From positions 3,350,501-3,414,500 of the forward strand of contig OZ019759.1 of assembly GCA_947034885.2 (NCBI GenBank): a stretch of DNA of 64,000 nucleotides. Direction: 5' to 3'. Positions 61,397 to 64,000 of this stretch are shown here, one piece after another. Within the stretch, counting starts at the first letter, position 1; each line of letters begins with the position of its first letter. Under the pieces are notes generated by a model. The model saw nothing but the letters and a program-made list of their open reading frames with translations, was not told the origin of the DNA and made no database searches. The position numbers were made by a program, and so were the translations under genes. The stretch is from Thuidium tamariscinum. Its lineage: Eukaryota; Streptophyta; Bryopsida; Hypnales; Thuidiaceae.

Positions 61397-61655
61397 CTTT
61401 GTTCTTGAAGGTCGATCTGGTCTTGCAACCCATATTTGGAACACACATTGTCTTCTTACAATGTCCTTCATTGTCATGCATCAAGTCGTTTCGGATCCAA
61501 GTACCCAGGGCCAAAATGTACATTGAAATGTATTCTAATGCATTCCAATGCCCAATTTGGCCCTGATAATTTGGATCCCATCCACACTTAAATGGCGTGG
61601 TCTGTGATTTCTCTTCTCTGGCTTCCAACTTTGCCTTTCAGGTTGCAAAGTGGAC
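61397..61655. repeat. Direct repeat, copy 2 (partner 60254-60515)
   Basis: See partner. It abuts the right arm of the inverted repeat, so the whole block 60020-61655 looks like one repeatedly rearranged unit. Confidence 0.65.
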
Positions 61656-63041
61656 ACCACCATCATCTGCAAAGGTAACCAAAAGAGTAGACCATTAATT
61701 GTACACATTCATTTGTACAATGAAGCATAGCACAAACCACTGGAAAAGTACATAGTGTTGGACAAATGTACAAGGTTCTATGGGCAACAAGGTGGTTAGG
61801 GTGTAGGATACCATCTTCTATTTTGCGCAACGTTACACGTTGCAGTTGTATGCAATCCTTTGTCAACCTGCAATCACCATTGTGCAATTTGTGTGTTGAA
61901 CTTGAAACAATGTATTTTGTTGATTTGGAGGATTGAAGGGAACATTCCTCTAGCAGTGGACTTCTATGGCAAGCAAAACCTTTCTTTTAATCCTCTAGAA
62001 CAACCAAATACATTGCTCCATGTCTTATATGATGCCCAATGTTGCTGCACATCATTGGTCGTCAAAGCTTGAGTCTTTTGGAATCCTCCTTTGAATACGT
62101 GAAGTTTTTTCCACACATGCCTTAGTGTGTCCATGCACATGATCGCGAGAAGCAGAAGAGTGGGAGGCAAGTCAAACGTTGGTGATTTCTAAATCAATCT
62201 CATCTTTGGCCTTGGAATAGTGGGATTCACCTTCAAGCTTATGGTTTGGACATGCAGCATTTGCTAATCTCCCACCATTTCCATATTCATGTCTTCACTG
62301 TCATTGTTTTTTATTGTCATATTTTGATGGCTTGAAGCCCATGTCCATCTTCCTCTACGGTGTTCCAAAAACGATGTATGGCATCATTTTGGAGTACAAA
62401 TCTTCCCTTGAATATTGGGAGATTGGAGCTGAAGATGCCTTGGTGTGCCCGTGCACATAATTCTATAGAAGCAAGAAGAGTGGGAGTGCAATGCTTTGCA
62501 AACCACAACTACATTGGCTAGCTTCATAGTCAAGGCCACGTACTCTTTCATCCTCAAGATTGCAAAGTCTAAGAACAGAGAGTGAAACACATGATCTTGT
62601 CTTGTTTTAAAATCACCATCAATGTTTCTAGAATGTCTTTAGAGATGAGGCAAAGGCAATGTTAAAAGCACCTCCGACGTAGAATCTATCACAAGGGACA
62701 TCGTAAGGGTAGTATTCTTGGTGAAATATACTTCTTATAATAGTCTTGGAGTTCAAGATATTGTGATAAGGGTATGCATGAAGTGCTCTTCCAGGATAGC
62801 ATTGTGGAAGTTCATGACATTGCAAAACCTTGTGCTCATCACCATTTGCCATTTGTAAGGTAACGATGGACACAAGATGTGTCAATTGCCGATTAGCCCC
62901 CAAATGCATCCCACGGTACAGACTACAAAAGAAGGTGTATTGATAAGTTGTGACGAAAAGCAATGGCTTCCTTCAATAGACGCATTTTAATGATTGTTTT
63001 GGATGTTCACGGATAGAATATTAAGCTCTTGTTGACCTTGA

Positions 63042-63204
63042 ATGTTGTTCACATCATTGATCACCCTTGAATTTGCCTTGACGTTGGTGCCTCTATACAC
63101 AAAGAAAATGAGTGGTAATAAGTGTCGCTATAGTTTATTTTCTTCGTGTATGGAGGCACTACTGTCAAGGAAAATTCAGAGTTGATCGATGATGTGAACA
63201 ACAT
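63042..63204. repeat. Hairpin with stem of about 75 bp and short loop
   Basis: TGTTGTTCACATCATTGATC at the left pairs with GATCGATGATGTGAACAACA at the right. Pairing continues through GGTGCCTCTATACACAAAGA against TTCTTCGTGTATGGAGGCAC with some mismatches. Size and loop resemble a plant microRNA precursor or a small MITE. Confidence 0.65.
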
Positions 63205-64000
63205 GACTTGCCTTTTGTCACAACTTATCAGTGCACCTACTTCTATAGTTTGGACCTAGGGATGCAATTGGAGGATGATCAGCAATTGGCACATCTCTTG
63301 CCTTCCATGATCATTGTAGACTTTTCTTGCTTCTCAATGTTTTGAAGATCGCAAAACCACGTGTGAGGTAATTCTACCTCTGACATTTGCCATTTGCAAG
63401 GTAACTTGACCTCTGACAAACTAAGTGGTTGCCAACAAAATGGAACCCACATCGCGGTCCAACACTCCACCCAAATGAATTGCAGTCCATTCTAGGAATG
63501 GAAGGTGCACCGTAAAAGTAAGCGTGGATCCAATGGGTTGACAACCACTTAGCGTGCCAGAGGCCAAGATACCATGCATCTCTATCGTCTTTGGTTGCTC
63601 TCATGTTAACGATGCTCCATCCTCGTGGTTGTTTTAGCTTCCTTGAATGCTTGGTAGATTGGAGCCAAACGTGCCTTTGTGTGTCCATGCATATGATTCT
63701 AAGGAAGCGAGAGTGGTATAAACGGAGTACAATGTACACAATGAGCAGGTGGAGCTTTGTTCCTTGGAACCATGTGCATGGGCATACCAAGACATAATTG
63801 GTGTTGTACGAGTAGTCTAGGCGAAAGTACCTTTACACACAAAAATGTAGTAAAATGACACAAAATATCGTCCCAAGAGATTCCAAATGTTATTGCAAGT
63901 TATGTTTTCTAGTTTCTTTTTCTTTTCTCCACAAAACACACAATTGATTACTTTCTTCTAGATTGCACCTTTCTTTCCAGATTCCGGTTCAATCCTTTTA
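63205..64000. other. No gene recognised to the window end
   Basis: Contains one copy of the dispersed repeat (63640-63710). A repeated phrase CATTTGCAAGGTAACTTGACCTC / GAGGTAATTCTACCTCTG lies near 63365-63415. No known motif. Confidence 0.35.

Larger units (their letters stand above)
59620..63800 (-). repeat. Dispersed repeat family of unknown nature
   Basis: Several phrases recur: TCTTCACTGTCATTGTTTTT at 59638 and 62293; GGAGTACAAATCTTCC at 59733 and 62391; GTGTGTCCATGCA and variants at 62124, 62447 and 63678 with AGAAGAGTGGGAG nearby. On the minus strand the last group reads like diverged copies of one short coding block (MCMDTLRHVW, MCTGTPRHL, ICMDTQRHVW). No known domain; it may be a decayed gene family or a repeated non-coding unit. 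Confidence 0.4.

Noticed and set aside
1..64000. tRNA, rRNA or organelle insertions
   Set aside because: No cloverleaf motif, rRNA core sequence or plastid/mitochondrial gene was recognised by eye; short tRNA genes could still be missed.

Overview
The window looks like nuclear DNA of a streptophyte (a land plant or a charophyte alga). It is AT-rich and gene-poor, has spliced genes and short TTTAGGG-type telomere-like runs, and carries plant-type CACTA, hAT, MULE and Ty3/gypsy chromovirus sequences. It also holds the N-terminal part of an RLT-type homeodomain protein, a green-lineage family. The species cannot be fixed from the sequence.

Layout. 1-1215: 3' part of an En/Spm (CACTA) transposase gene. 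3000-7930: retroelement-like DNA rich in CCGGA motifs, split by a 1.4-kb foldback transposon (4173-5570), then a gag-like remnant on the minus strand. 8554-16119: two adjacent minus-strand mobile-element genes, a broken BED/hAT transposase and a long coiled-coil protein with a damaged RING-H2 finger. 16200-21800: GTCCG-rich tracts, minisatellites and small inverted-repeat elements, including a TTAA-flanked piggyBac-like one. 22401-23879: a protein-kinase-like pseudogene behind a strongly GC-rich GTCCG tract. 25870-32198: a gag-like minus-strand gene split by a 4.7-kb LTR-like non-coding insertion with a 5-bp target duplication. 34532-39650: a degenerate DUF7869-like transposon gene holding a 296-bp MULE-like MITE. 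40500-43900: a second, inverted copy of the LTR-like element. 45206-50383: a nest of elements (possible piggyBac-like shell, a MULE-like element, a 5'-truncated chromovirus, and a CACTA MITE inside the chromodomain). 50390-54600: the only convincing host gene, an RLT-like homeodomain gene. 54600-64000: AT-rich DNA with minisatellites, foldback structures and a repeated sequence family without a recognised product.

The window is mostly a transposon graveyard. The hAT, RING, kinase-like, gag-like and DUF7869-like reading frames mostly stay in frame and are broken mainly by TAG, TAA and TGA codons. Each of those stops could come from CAG, CAA or CGA by one C-to-T change, which fits decay of methylated, silenced DNA. 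GTCCG/CGGAC-rich tracts lie just upstream of three unrelated genes (hAT, RING, kinase-like) and may be shared promoter or transposase-binding DNA of related elements. All calls come from reading the sequence; no database search was run.
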